Below are positions 1 to 8,397 of a stretch of DNA of 8,751 nt, in pieces. The notes beneath the pieces were generated by a model. It had not been told where the DNA came from. It saw nothing but the letters and a program-made list of their open reading frames with translations, and searched no databases. The position numbers and the translations under genes are program-made. This DNA comes from an uncultured Oscillospiraceae bacterium (GTDB taxonomy: Bacteria > Bacillota > Clostridia > Oscillospirales > Ruminococcaceae). Positions within the stretch are counted from its first letter, which is position 1. Each line of letters begins with the position of its first letter. Location: positions 1 through 8,751 of the forward strand of contig CANNTZ010000083.1 of the NCBI GenBank assembly GCA_947522735.1. The letters are read 5' to 3'.

Positions 1-1122
1 GTTTCACCCGCCGTGCTCGCGGCGATGGGCAGCGTGCTTACCAACAAATATGCCGAGGGCTACCCCGGCAAGCGATATTACGGCGGCTGTGAATGTGTCG
101 ATATCGTGGAAAACATTGCGCGCGAACGCGCATGCAGGCTCTTTGGGGCGGAACATGCCAACGTTCAGCCCCATTCCGGCGCACAGGCGAATCTCGCCGT
201 CTATTTTGCTCTGCTCCAGCCGGGCGACACCGTGCTTGGCATGAGCCTTGCCGCGGGCGGACACCTGACCCACGGCTCTCCGGTCAACATGTCCGGCAAA
301 AACTATCACTTTGTCTCCTACGGCGTTGACGACAGCGGCATGCTCGACTATGACGAGCTGCGCCGCCTTGCGCTCGAAAACAGGCCGAAGCTTATCGTCG
401 CCGGCGCGAGCGCATATCCGCGCCGCATCGATTTTGCAAAAATACGCGAGACAGCCGACGAGGTCGGCGCCTACTTCATGGTGGATATGGCACACATCGC
501 GGGCCTTGTCGCCGCCGGACTTCATCCCTCCCCGGTGCCATACGCCGACGTCGTGACCACCACCACCCACAAGACGCTGCGCGGGCCGCGTGGCGGCATG
601 ATACTCTGCCGCAATGAGCTGGCAAAGGCCATCGACAAGGCCATCTTCCCGGGAACGCAGGGCGGCCCGCTGATGCACGTCATCGCCGCAAAGGCGGTCT
701 GTCTTGGCGAGGCGCTGACCGACGGCTTCAGGGACTACCAGCGCGCCGTCGCCGCCAACGCGAACGCGCTTGCCGCCGCGCTGCTTGAAAAGGGCTTCGA
801 TCTCGTCTCCGGCGGCACCGACAACCATTTGATGCTGCTCGATCTGCGCAGCATGAACGTCACCGGCAAGGAGCTGGAGACGCGCCTTGACGAGGTGTAC
901 ATCACCGTCAACAAGAACGCCATCCCCAACGATCCGCAGAAGCCCACCGTCACCAGCGGCATCCGCATCGGCACTCCCGCCGTCACCAGCCGCGGCATGG
1001 ACGCGGACGACATGCGCGAGATAGCCGAATGTATTTATCTTGCCGCAACCGACTTCGAGAACAGCGCAGACGCCATACGCGAGCGCGTCGGCGTCCTGTG
1101 CGCAAGGCATCCGCTCTACTGA
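1..1122 (+). CDS. glyA: Serine hydroxymethyltransferase, 5'-truncated by the window edge
   Basis: PLP enzyme of the cytoplasm that interconverts serine plus tetrahydrofolate with glycine plus 5,10-methylene-tetrahydrofolate; it is the main one-carbon source. The frame is open from base 1 and gives 373 residues. The first visible residues (VSPAVLAAMGS, then LTNKYAEGYPGKRYYGG) align with about residue 39 of E. coli GlyA, so roughly 38 N-terminal residues lie to the left. Visible family motifs are the QPHSG block, GGHLTHGSPVN, VDMAHIAGLVAAG and the PLP-lysine block TTTTHKTLRGPRGG, with the Schiff-base lysine at codon 191 of the fragment (K229 in E. coli). The C-terminal TSGIRIGTPA and the ending at ARHPLY match the family, so the 3' end is complete. 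A GTG at base 13 is inside the conserved region and is not the start. ilvE follows after 69 bp on the same strand, so co-transcription is possible. Two tandem TGATAAC copies at the stop give repeated stop codons. Confidence 0.97.
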   Translation, partial: VSPAVLAAMGSVLTNKYAEGYPGKRYYGGCECVDIVENIARERACRLFGAEHANVQPHSGAQANLAVYFALLQPGDTVLGMSLAAGGHLTHGSPVNMSGKNYHFVSYGVDDSGMLDYDELRRLALENRPKLIVAGASAYPRRIDFAKIRETADEVGAYFMVDMAHIAGLVAAGLHPSPVPYADVVTTTTHKTLRGPRGGMILCRNELAKAIDKAIFPGTQGGPLMHVIAAKAVCLGEALTDGFRDYQRAVAANANALAAALLEKGFDLVSGGTDNHLMLLDLRSMNVTGKELETRLDEVYITVNKNAIPNDPQKPTVTSGIRIGTPAVTSRGMDADDMREIAECIYLAATDFENSADAIRERVGVLCARHPLY

Positions 1123-1191
1123 TAACTGATAACGCAAACAACCCGGAGCAAAACCGGATCTGCTTCAAATTTTTTCAAGGAAGTGTAAAAA

Positions 1192-2262
1192 ATGCAGGAA
1201 ATCACGATCCAGAGAACCACCCATCCCAAGCAAAAGCCGCTCGACGAGAGCAAGCTCGGCTTCGGCAACGTATTTACCGACCACATGTTCCTTATGAACT
1301 ATAAAGCCGGAGAAGGCTGGATAAACCCGCGCATCGTACCCTACGGCCCCATCGCGCTTGATCCGGCGGCGATGTGCCTGCACTACGGCCAGGAGATCTT
1401 CGAGGGCATGAAGGCGTACCGCGCCGACGACGGTCGCATCCTGCTGTTCCGCCCGGAGGAGAACTTCAAGCGCATGAACGCCTCCAACGAGCGCCTGTGC
1501 ATCCCGCAGGTGGACGTTGAATTCTGTGTCCACGCGGTCAGCGAGCTTGTCAAGCTCGAACAGGACTGGGTGCCGCACATCAAGGACACCTCGCTCTACA
1601 TCCGTCCGTTCGTGTTCGCAACCGATGCGCATCTTGGCGTGCGCGCCGGCAACGAATACACCTTCGCCGTCATCCTCTCTCCCTCCGGCCCCTACTACGC
1701 CGAGGGACTCAAGCCCGTCAAAATCTATGTTGAGCACAAGTGGGCGCGCGCAGTCAAGGGCGGCACCGGCATGGCGAAAGCCGCCGGAAACTATGCCACC
1801 TCTCTCATTGCGCAGGTCGAGGCGCACGATCAGGGCTACTCACAGGTGCTCTGGCTGGACGGCGCGCAGAAGAAGTACATCGAGGAGGTTGGCGCGATGA
1901 ACATCTTCTTCAAGCTTGGCGACGAGATCGTCACCCCCATGCTCAGCGGCAGCATCCTGCCCGGAATCACCCGCAAGTCTGTCCTCGAGCTGCTCCGCAG
2001 CCTTGGCTACACCGCCACCGAGCGCCTTATCCCGATGCAGGAGCTGGTGGATGCCTACAACGCCGGCAACCTCAAGGAGGTCTTCGGCACCGGAACCGCG
2101 GCGGTCATCTCCCCGGTCGGCACCCTCAAATATGACGACCTCGTCATGACGATCAACAACAATGAGATCGGGCCCGTTTCCCAGATGCTTTACGACAAGC
2201 TCACCGGCATCCAATGGGGACGCGAGCCGGACACCTTCGGCTGGATCCGCGAGGTAAAATAA
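1192..2262 (+). CDS. ilvE: Branched-chain amino acid aminotransferase
   Basis: Cytoplasmic fold-type IV PLP transaminase that moves an amino group between glutamate and the 2-keto acids of leucine, isoleucine and valine, the last step of their synthesis. It has 356 residues, the length of the long bacterial/eukaryotic-type BCAT subfamily rather than the ~310-residue E. coli type. Visible motifs: HYGQEIFEGMKAYR (about residues 64-77), YIRPFVFAT, and the PLP-lysine block GGTGMAKAAGNYA with K196 (equivalent to K202 of human mitochondrial BCAT). EEVGAMNIFF follows, with E232 at the PLP pyridine-nitrogen position, then GSILPGITR and GTGTAAVISPVG near the C-terminus. The ATG at 1192 is supported by AAGGAAG at 1177-1183, 8 bases upstream, and by the usual N-terminus. 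It lies 69 bp after glyA and is closed by the terminator at 2299-2331. No attenuator or T-box is visible before it. Confidence 0.97.
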   Translation: MQEITIQRTTHPKQKPLDESKLGFGNVFTDHMFLMNYKAGEGWINPRIVPYGPIALDPAAMCLHYGQEIFEGMKAYRADDGRILLFRPEENFKRMNASNERLCIPQVDVEFCVHAVSELVKLEQDWVPHIKDTSLYIRPFVFATDAHLGVRAGNEYTFAVILSPSGPYYAEGLKPVKIYVEHKWARAVKGGTGMAKAAGNYATSLIAQVEAHDQGYSQVLWLDGAQKKYIEEVGAMNIFFKLGDEIVTPMLSGSILPGITRKSVLELLRSLGYTATERLIPMQELVDAYNAGNLKEVFGTGTAAVISPVGTLKYDDLVMTINNNEIGPVSQMLYDKLTGIQWGREPDTFGWIREVK

Positions 2263-2298
2263 CTCTGCGCGGCACAGGACCATCCCTTTAAAGCATTG

Positions 2299-2331
2299 AA
2301 ACCTCCGTATGATAGCATACGGAGGTTTTTT
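2299..2331 (+). terminator. Intrinsic terminator after ilvE
   Basis: A 13-bp perfect stem (left arm AAACCTCCGTATG at 2299-2311, tetraloop ATAG, right arm CATACGGAGGTTT at 2316-2328) runs into six T residues at 2326-2331, 37 bases after the ilvE stop. It lies between convergent genes. In the minus direction the stem is followed only by a short TTTC, so it is a strong terminator for ilvE and at best a weak one for citrate synthase. Confidence 0.93.
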
Positions 2332-2376
2332 GTTCGGGCGTTGCGGCAGCAAGGGCTTTTTGCTATAAATGCGCCT

Positions 2377-3729
2377 CTATCGCTCGTCGAGTGGAATATA
2401 TGATCTGTCGTCGCAGATTCCGGTATAGCCGGGACGGATGATCTTTCCGCCGCCGGCAAGCTCCTCTAACCTGTGCGCCGACCAGCCGGCAATCCTCGCG
2501 ACGGCGAATATCGGTGTGTACAGCTCGAGCGGCAGGTCGAGCAAGCTGTAAACAAATCCGCTGTAGAAATCCACGTTCGCGCGTACGCCCTTGTATATGC
2601 GGCGCTCGCGTGAGATAATCTGCGGCGCGAGGCGCTCGACGCGGGCATAGAGGTCAAACTCCTCCTCACGGTGCTTCTCAACGCTCAGCCGCTGAACAAA
2701 GTGCTTGAAAACCTCCGCGCGCGGGTCGGACAGCGAATAGACCGCGTGGCCCATGCCGTAGATAAGCCCGGAGCGGTCGAAGGCGTCGCGATGCAGCAGC
2801 CGCAGCAGATACGCCGAAATCTCCTCGTCGTCGGTCCAGTCCGAGAGATTTTCTTTCATGTCCGCAATCATTTTGACAACCTTGATGTTTGCCCCGCCGT
2901 GGCGCGGCCCCTTGAGCGAGCCAAGCGCAGCGGCGACGGCGCTGTAGGTGTCGGTGCCGGAGGAGGTGACGACGCGGGTGGTAAAGGTGGAGTTGTTGCC
3001 GCCGCCGTGCTCCGCATGCAGCACCAGCGCGAGATCGAGGATGCGCGCCTCAAGCTCCGTGTAGCTCTTGTCCGGACGCAGCGTGAGCAGTATGTTCTCT
3101 GCGGTGGAAAGCTCGGCGCTGGGCGCGTGGATGAACAGGCTCTCGCCATAGTGGTAGTGGCGGTACGCCTGATAGCCGTAGACCGAGAGCATCGGGAACA
3201 GCGCGATAAGCTCCAGCGACTGGCGCAGCACATTCTCTATTGAGATATCGTCGGCGTTGTCGTCGTAGGAATACAGGGTGAGCACGCTGCGCGCGAGGGT
3301 GTTCATCATGTCGGGGCTGGGCGCCTTGAGGATGATGTCGCGCACGAAGCTGGTGGGCAGGGTGCGGTAGCCCGCAAGGATATCCTTGAAATTTGCAAGC
3401 TCCTCCCGATCAGGCAGCTCGCCGAATATGAGCAGATAGACCGTCTCCTCAAAGCCGTATCTTCCGTCGCTCAAAAAGCCGCGCGTAAGCTCTATGATGT
3501 CGATGCCGCGATAGCGCAGAACACCGCGGCAGGGCACCGCTTTGCCGTCCACCAGCGTGCTCGACGTTATCGTAGAGATCTCGGTCAGCCCGGCAAGCAC
3601 GCCCTGACCGTTAAGGTCGCGCAGTCCGCGTTTGACGTTGTATCTGGTGTAAAGCTCGGGTTCGATGGGTTTTTTGCAGTAGCAGGCAAGGCGCGCGATA
3701 TCTGGAGTGATGTCACTGTAAACGCTCAT
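2377..3729 (-). CDS. gltA: Citrate synthase (citrate/2-methylcitrate synthase family)
   Basis: Condenses acetyl-CoA with oxaloacetate to citrate, feeding the oxidative branch to 2-oxoglutarate and glutamate. It has 450 residues, the length typical of clostridial homologues, with an N-terminal extension over the compact ~370-residue type. The catalytic triad of pig citrate synthase is all present: H277 in GPRHGGAN (pig H274), H328 in GMGHAVYSLSDPR (pig H320, the family signature) and D387 in ANVDFYSG (pig D375). H241 in HAEHGGGNN matches the oxaloacetate-binding histidine (pig H238). The ATG at 3729 follows AAAGGAG (plus coordinates 3737-3743). Activity on propionyl-CoA (2-methylcitrate) cannot be excluded from sequence, but no prpB/prpD-type gene is in the window. 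It is convergent with ilvE and divergent from the kamA-like gene, with a long hairpin-rich leader upstream. Confidence 0.95.
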   Translation of the reverse strand: MSVYSDITPDIARLACYCKKPIEPELYTRYNVKRGLRDLNGQGVLAGLTEISTITSSTLVDGKAVPCRGVLRYRGIDIIELTRGFLSDGRYGFEETVYLLIFGELPDREELANFKDILAGYRTLPTSFVRDIILKAPSPDMMNTLARSVLTLYSYDDNADDISIENVLRQSLELIALFPMLSVYGYQAYRHYHYGESLFIHAPSAELSTAENILLTLRPDKSYTELEARILDLALVLHAEHGGGNNSTFTTRVVTSSGTDTYSAVAAALGSLKGPRHGGANIKVVKMIADMKENLSDWTDDEEISAYLLRLLHRDAFDRSGLIYGMGHAVYSLSDPRAEVFKHFVQRLSVEKHREEEFDLYARVERLAPQIISRERRIYKGVRANVDFYSGFVYSLLDLPLELYTPIFAVARIAGWSAHRLEELAGGGKIIRPGYTGICDDRSYIPLDER

Positions 3730-3743
3730 ATAGCCGCTCCTTT

Positions 3744-3892
3744 CTCTTTTTTTTGATTTTTCCGGCGGGCGCGAAGCTATACGAGCTGCTCCGAGAGCAC
3801 AGGAGTGCTCTTGACGATATCAATGACGTAAGGCTCCCGCAGCACGCATGAAATGCGTGTGCGCGAGGCCCCTGTCTCCGGGCTGTGCCCGG
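3744..3892 (-). promoter_or_regulatory. Hairpin-rich 5' leader of citrate synthase (unidentified)
   Basis: About 150 nt just upstream of the citrate synthase ribosome binding site hold three short-loop hairpins. Going downstream on the minus strand: CCGGGC-ACA-GCCCGG (3878-3892); CACGCAT-TTC-ATGCGTG (3843-3859), which can extend outward through CGC/GCG and GGC/GCC pairs to about 3870; and AGAGCAC-TCCT-GTGCTCT (3794-3811). I recognise no known riboswitch or T-box in it: there is no T-box AGGGTGGNACCGCG sequence and no SAM, TPP, cobalamin, FMN, lysine or glycine core. No T-tract follows the last hairpin in the minus direction, so classical transcription attenuation is not evident. A function in RNA-level control is inference only. 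A stop-free 20-odd codon stretch in this leader has no ATG or ribosome binding site and is not called as a gene. Confidence 0.4.
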
Positions 3893-4103
3893 CGGATATA
3901 AAATAATACAGACCCGCAAAGCAACACTATGGCAAAACCTTATTTGTTTTATTGTAACATTCAGTTTTAAAATCCACATGGTTTTTTTATGAACATTTAA
4001 ACGCATACTGCGCAACACCAAATTGCGCACAAAAAATCCCGCTGCGAATATAATGAAGCAGGAGAAAAGCCGACCACAAAGAGTGAGCGGGAGGTGCGCG
4101 ATT
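3893..4103. other. Divergent intergenic promoter region (citrate synthase / kamA-like)
   Basis: This A+T-rich interval separates the two divergent genes and contains no supported gene. On the plus strand, TTGTTT (3944-3949) and TAAAAT (3968-3973) with an 18-base spacer form one candidate promoter. A perfect TATAAT at 4049-4054 is a second candidate -10 for the kamA-like gene. Its nearest TTG-type hexamer (TTGCGC, 4023-4028) is 20 bases away, so it would need activation or a degenerate -35. The frame of the kamA-like gene extends back to a TTG at 4023, but the first well-supported start is 4104. Confidence 0.4.
3896..3924 (-). promoter_or_regulatory. Candidate housekeeping promoter for citrate synthase
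   Basis: On the minus strand a TTGCTT (3919-3924) and TTATAT (3896-3901) are 17 bases apart. Both hexamers are imperfect matches to TTGACA/TATAAT. Transcription would start near 3889, inside the first hairpin of the leader, which weakens the call. A TATTAT at 3903-3908 is an alternative -10 without a good -35. Confidence 0.3.
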
Positions 4104-5200
<1,097 letters not shown>

Positions 5201-5207
<7 letters not shown>

Positions 5208-5241
5208 CAAAACGCGTGCCGGACGGTGAAGTCCGGCACGC
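5201..5241 (-). terminator. Intrinsic terminator for spoIVA, shared with the kamA-like 3' end
   Basis: A perfect 11-bp stem (GCGTGCCGGAC 5214-5224, loop GGTGAA, GTCCGGCACGC 5231-5241) lies between the convergent stops. Read on the minus strand it begins 9 bases after the spoIVA stop and is followed by the U-rich run GTTTTGTCATTTT, which overlaps the last codons of the kamA-like gene. On the plus strand no T-tract follows, so it may only protect or weakly terminate the kamA transcript. Confidence 0.8.
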
Positions 5242-5250
5242 CTCGTGCTC

Positions 5251-6726
5251 TCAGAGTATGATGCAGATCAACCCGGAGCAGCCCTCGTTTATGATCTTCT
5301 CGATGGTCTCCTGAAGCTTCATCCGCGCCTCCTGCGGCATACGGTAGAGCTTGTTGTGAAGCCCCTCGTTGACAAGCTCGTGCAGCGATTTGCCGAAGAT
5401 GTTGGAGCTCCAGATCTTCTGCGGATCCTCCTCAAACTCCTTGAGCAGATACATCACCAGCTCCTCCGACTGCCGCTCGCTGCCGACTATCGGGCTTACC
5501 TCGGTCGTGATATCGGCGCGCATGAGGTGTATTGACGGGGCGCTCGCGCGCAGCTTGACGCCGTAGCGCCCGCCCTGCTTGACCATCTCCGGCTCCTCGA
5601 GCGTCAGCTCCTCCAGCGTCGGCATAACTATCCCGTAGCCGGTTGCGGACACCTGCTCCAGCGCGCCGCGAACCTTTTCGTATTCGCGACTGACGGCGGC
5701 AAGCTCGATCATCCGCGGCATAAGCTCCTCCTCGCCGTTTATCTCAAGCCCCGTCACCTCGCCGAGAACCCTGTAGAACAGCCCGCCCTGCACCGCGATG
5801 CTCACCTGCGCGCAGCCGCGTCCGAGGTCAATTCCGCTCACCGCCGCCGAGACGATGTGCTCGCAGCTTGCAAGGCTCGAAAACGCCGCGCTCACCTCGC
5901 CTATCCTGCGGATATCCGCCGCAGCCTCCTTGACTGCCTTAAAGATATCCGCCTTGAGCCAGTGCTCCTTGTCGAGCGCGACTATCCAGCGCGGCAGCCG
6001 AACCGCTATCTCCCTTACGGGAAACTCGAACAGCACCCGCTGCAAAATGTCGCGGATGTCGCCCTCGCCAAGCTCCATGCAGTTGACGGCGACAACCGGC
6101 ACGCCGTATCTCTCCTCCAGCGAATCCCTCAGCAGCTTCGACGCTTCGGACGCCGGATATACGCAGTTGAGAAGTATCACAAACGGCTTGTCGATCTCTT
6201 TAAGCTCGCCTATGACCCGCTGCTCCGCCTCCTCGTATTCCTCCCGCGGGATGTCGGTTATGCTTCCGTCGGTCGTCACGACCAGCCCTATCGTCGAGTG
6301 CTCGGTTATCACCTTGCGGGTGCCCATCTCGGCGGCCATGTTGAAGGGGATGGGCTGATCAAGCCACGGCGTCATGACCATGCGCGGCGCCTCGTTCTCG
6401 TAGTAGCCCAGCGAGCTTGGCACGATGTAGCCGACGCAGTCTATAAGCCGCACGTTCATTTCGGCGCCGTCGTCCAGCGTTATCCTCGCAGCCTCCTCGG
6501 GGATGAACTTAGGCTCTGTGGTCATGATCGTCTTGCCCGCCGCGGACTGCGGCAGCTCGTCGGTGGCGCGCTCGCGCCGGAAATCGTTGTCGATGTGCGG
6601 GAGCACCAGCGTCTCCATGAAACGCTTGATAAATGTGGACTTGCCCGTCCTCACCGGCCCCACGACTCCAATATAAATGTCTCCGCCGGTGCGTCTGGCT
6701 ATATCAGCGTAAAGACTGTTTTCCAT
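5251..6726 (-). CDS. spoIVA: Stage IV sporulation protein A, spore coat morphogenetic ATPase
   Basis: Cytoskeleton-like ATPase made in the mother cell. In B. subtilis it polymerises on the outer forespore membrane, anchored by SpoVM, to form the base on which the coat assembles. It has 491 residues (B. subtilis 492) and is alignable end to end. Walker A is GPVRTGKS at 23-30 (K29, B. subtilis K30). The ATP-hydrolysis threonines are T69 and T70 in GKTIMTTEPKF, and D96 in RLIDCVGY matches D97. SpoIVA hallmarks DELPQSAAGKT, GTRKVI.EHSTIG and the closing INEG..GL....IIL are present; this copy has cysteines in that tail (NEGCSGLICIIL). The ATG at 6726 is preferred over the in-frame ATG at 6738: it matches the family N-terminus, and AAGGA (6739-6743) is 12 bases upstream, whereas the same motif directly abuts 6738. 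It lies 35 bp after the sipL-like gene and is probably co-transcribed with it. Confidence 0.97.
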   Translation of the reverse strand: MENSLYADIARRTGGDIYIGVVGPVRTGKSTFIKRFMETLVLPHIDNDFRRERATDELPQSAAGKTIMTTEPKFIPEEAARITLDDGAEMNVRLIDCVGYIVPSSLGYYENEAPRMVMTPWLDQPIPFNMAAEMGTRKVITEHSTIGLVVTTDGSITDIPREEYEEAEQRVIGELKEIDKPFVILLNCVYPASEASKLLRDSLEERYGVPVVAVNCMELGEGDIRDILQRVLFEFPVREIAVRLPRWIVALDKEHWLKADIFKAVKEAAADIRRIGEVSAAFSSLASCEHIVSAAVSGIDLGRGCAQVSIAVQGGLFYRVLGEVTGLEINGEEELMPRMIELAAVSREYEKVRGALEQVSATGYGIVMPTLEELTLEEPEMVKQGGRYGVKLRASAPSIHLMRADITTEVSPIVGSERQSEELVMYLLKEFEEDPQKIWSSNIFGKSLHELVNEGLHNKLYRMPQEARMKLQETIEKIINEGCSGLICIIL

Positions 6727-6761
6727 TGCCGGTATCATTCCTTTCCGTATAGCTGTGCCCG

Positions 6762-8285
6762 TCAGGCGCGTGTCATCGGTATCAGCAGCATTGTGCGCGC
6801 GGCGATGCTGCCGCTTTCAAGGGCATTTTCCTCCATAACGGCACTGATGGGCGCCGAGTAGCGCTTGGAGATATCCCAGACCTCCTCGCCCGCGCCCGCG
6901 TAGTAGATCATCAGCGCCGTGTCTCCGGCGGCGCCCTTGTCCGGCTCGCCCGAAAGTGTCACGCCCGTCAGAACACCGGAGGAGCGCACGTTGTATATCA
7001 TTCCTGTCACATCCGCCTCAATGCGGATATCCAGCCCGTTCGCTCCGTCCCGCGTATAGGTGCAGCCGGTTATTGAAAAGACAGCGTCGCATATCGCGCC
7101 CTCCCCGGCGGCACGGCTCCATGCAAAGGAGGAGGCCTTCTCGTAATACACCGGCGCGCCCTGCGCGTCCGCGGCGAACATCCTTATCATAATGCGGCAC
7201 TCCGCCTCGACGCCGCTTTCGGTGTTTTTTATCTCCCACGAGCGTGCTTCGCACCAGAGATCCTTTATCTCTGCGACGTCGTCCGGCAGCGTCTGCGCCT
7301 CGCGGACGGAGCTGTGCATGTCGATGCTCTCCGCACCGGAGATGAACGCAAGCTGTGCGACGTCTGCTTGGGAGGCGCAGAGGGTGGAATAGGCGTCGGA
7401 GGCGACAGTTACGTTACACACTCCCATCGCTTTCGCTACGGTTATGAGCGTTATCTCCGCCGTCAGTCCGTTCTGCCCGCCGTCTCCGCCCGAGGCGCGA
7501 ACCTCGACCGCCGCCGCCTCAAAGCGCACGTCGCAGAGGCACTCGTCGGTCAGCCCCTCCATATCGATTATCTGGCTGACCGGGACGGAGTGGTCCAGCG
7601 TCTGTAGCCCGTCGCTCTCTGTGTCGTAGAGGACGTGCAGCCACACCTCGCCCTTGGCAACGAGCTTGCCCGCGACTATCTTGCACTCGGCCGGGGCGCA
7701 GCGCGCGGCGGTGCGTACAACGCTTATCGCGGCGCTCTTGCCGTAGTCAAGCTCCAGCTCCTCCCGCACTGTTGTCTGGCGCATGCTCTCGCCTATAGGA
7801 TATATCGAGCTTATAGCGTCGCGTCGGAGCTGTATCCCGCCGCCGGACGCATCGGTGACGGCCTCGCTCTCGGCAAATGTCAGCGCACGGATGCCTATGG
7901 TGAACGCGCCGCGGACATCCAGCCTGCGCTTGCTCACGGCGCGGCAGTTGAGATAGTCTACCCTTGTGTCGAGGATAAATACGGGATGAACAAGGCCGGT
8001 TCTGGTCTCTGCGGTCTTGCTGAAGGGCAGCTTTTGCTCGACGGTGCGTATGCGTCCGTCGCCGGAGGCGTAGCTGAACGACAGCAGCGTCACACCGTCG
8101 AGCGTTATGCGCTTTCCCTCCCCCTGACAGGAGAGTATCCTCGGCTCTGCCCGACAGCCGAGCACCCTTATCACGTCCGGCAAGTAATCCGGGAGCAGAA
8201 TATCGCTTTCGACCGCCTGCTCCGCGAACGAGTCGTATGCCAGCCTGCCGCAGGCCACCGGCTCCTTTATCGTTTTCAACTCCAT
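6762..8285 (-). CDS. sipL: SipL-like SPOCS (DUF3794) and LysM spore coat morphogenetic protein
   Basis: Predicted clostridial partner of SpoIVA. In Clostridioides difficile SipL binds SpoIVA through its C-terminal LysM domain and is needed for coat localisation on the forespore; it is the functional counterpart of B. subtilis SpoVID. Here there are 507 residues, close to the size of C. difficile SipL. An N-terminal SPOCS hallmark lies at 28-44 (DILLPDYLPDVIRVLGC), with LPFSK near 86-90. A second SPOCS-type block, PVSQIIDMEGL, starts at 235. A C-terminal LysM domain lies at about 459-505 (YYAGAGEEVWDISKRY to TMLLIPM). There is no signal peptide or membrane segment, as expected for a mother-cell protein. 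The ATG at 8285 is supported by GAGAGG 8 bases upstream; an in-frame GTG at 8294 overlaps that site and is less likely. It is immediately upstream of spoIVA. Other SPOCS-LysM paralogues exist in Clostridia, so the exact name rests on domain order, size and the spoIVA neighbour. Confidence 0.88.
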   Translation of the reverse strand: MELKTIKEPVACGRLAYDSFAEQAVESDILLPDYLPDVIRVLGCRAEPRILSCQGEGKRITLDGVTLLSFSYASGDGRIRTVEQKLPFSKTAETRTGLVHPVFILDTRVDYLNCRAVSKRRLDVRGAFTIGIRALTFAESEAVTDASGGGIQLRRDAISSIYPIGESMRQTTVREELELDYGKSAAISVVRTAARCAPAECKIVAGKLVAKGEVWLHVLYDTESDGLQTLDHSVPVSQIIDMEGLTDECLCDVRFEAAAVEVRASGGDGGQNGLTAEITLITVAKAMGVCNVTVASDAYSTLCASQADVAQLAFISGAESIDMHSSVREAQTLPDDVAEIKDLWCEARSWEIKNTESGVEAECRIMIRMFAADAQGAPVYYEKASSFAWSRAAGEGAICDAVFSITGCTYTRDGANGLDIRIEADVTGMIYNVRSSGVLTGVTLSGEPDKGAAGDTALMIYYAGAGEEVWDISKRYSAPISAVMEENALESGSIAARTMLLIPMTRA

Positions 8286-8327
8286 ACGGCGCACCTCTCT
8301 TTTGAAAATGTGTGGTTTTCAATTTCA

Positions 8328-8356
8328 TCTATATGCGCACGTTGTCCCGAATAGTA
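8328..8356 (-). promoter_or_regulatory. Candidate sigma-E promoter of the sipL-spoIVA unit
   Basis: On the minus strand TACTATT (8350-8356) matches the B. subtilis sigma-E -35 consensus KMATATT at six of seven positions. After a 14-base spacer, CATATAGA (8328-8335) matches the -10 consensus CATACAMT at five of eight, including the key CATA. The implied start near 8321 leaves a leader of about 36 bases containing the GAGAGG ribosome binding site. Sigma-E control of SpoIVA-type genes is established in B. subtilis. Use here is inferred from sequence and position. Confidence 0.45.
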
Positions 8357-8397
8357 TTGCATGTACAAAATTGACGCTGCGGCTGCGCGGCTACACG

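Noticed and set aside
4..1137. 377-residue minus-strand open frame opposite glyA, and similar long antisense frames at 2671-3243, 5857-6861 and 7635-8354
   Set aside because: Each lies exactly opposite a gene with clear catalytic or domain motifs, has low-complexity Ala/Arg/Val/Gly/His-rich composition and no family motif. They arise from G+C-rich codon use in the true genes.
1145..1175. Possible terminator between glyA and ilvE (GGAGCA / TGCTTC with a T-run at 1170-1175)
   Set aside because: The stem is only six pairs including a G-T, the loop is ten bases, and the T-run begins four bases after the stem. It is too weak to call; read-through into ilvE is likely.
3783..3850. Protein-like stop-free stretch on the minus strand ending in TAG inside the citrate synthase leader, considered as a leader peptide or the remains of a gene end
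   Set aside because: No ATG and no ribosome binding site; only an internal GTG is available, and the sequence is largely explained by hairpin arms.
4023..4103. Upstream TTG (4023) and ATG (4053) starts for the kamA-like gene
   Set aside because: Neither has a ribosome binding site, and 4053 lies within the TATAAT element. GGGAGG before 4104 and alignment with the family N-terminus favour 4104.
6727..6738. In-frame ATG at 6738 as the spoIVA start
   Set aside because: The AAGGA motif directly abuts it, leaving no spacing, and SpoIVA proteins begin at the equivalent of the ATG at 6726.
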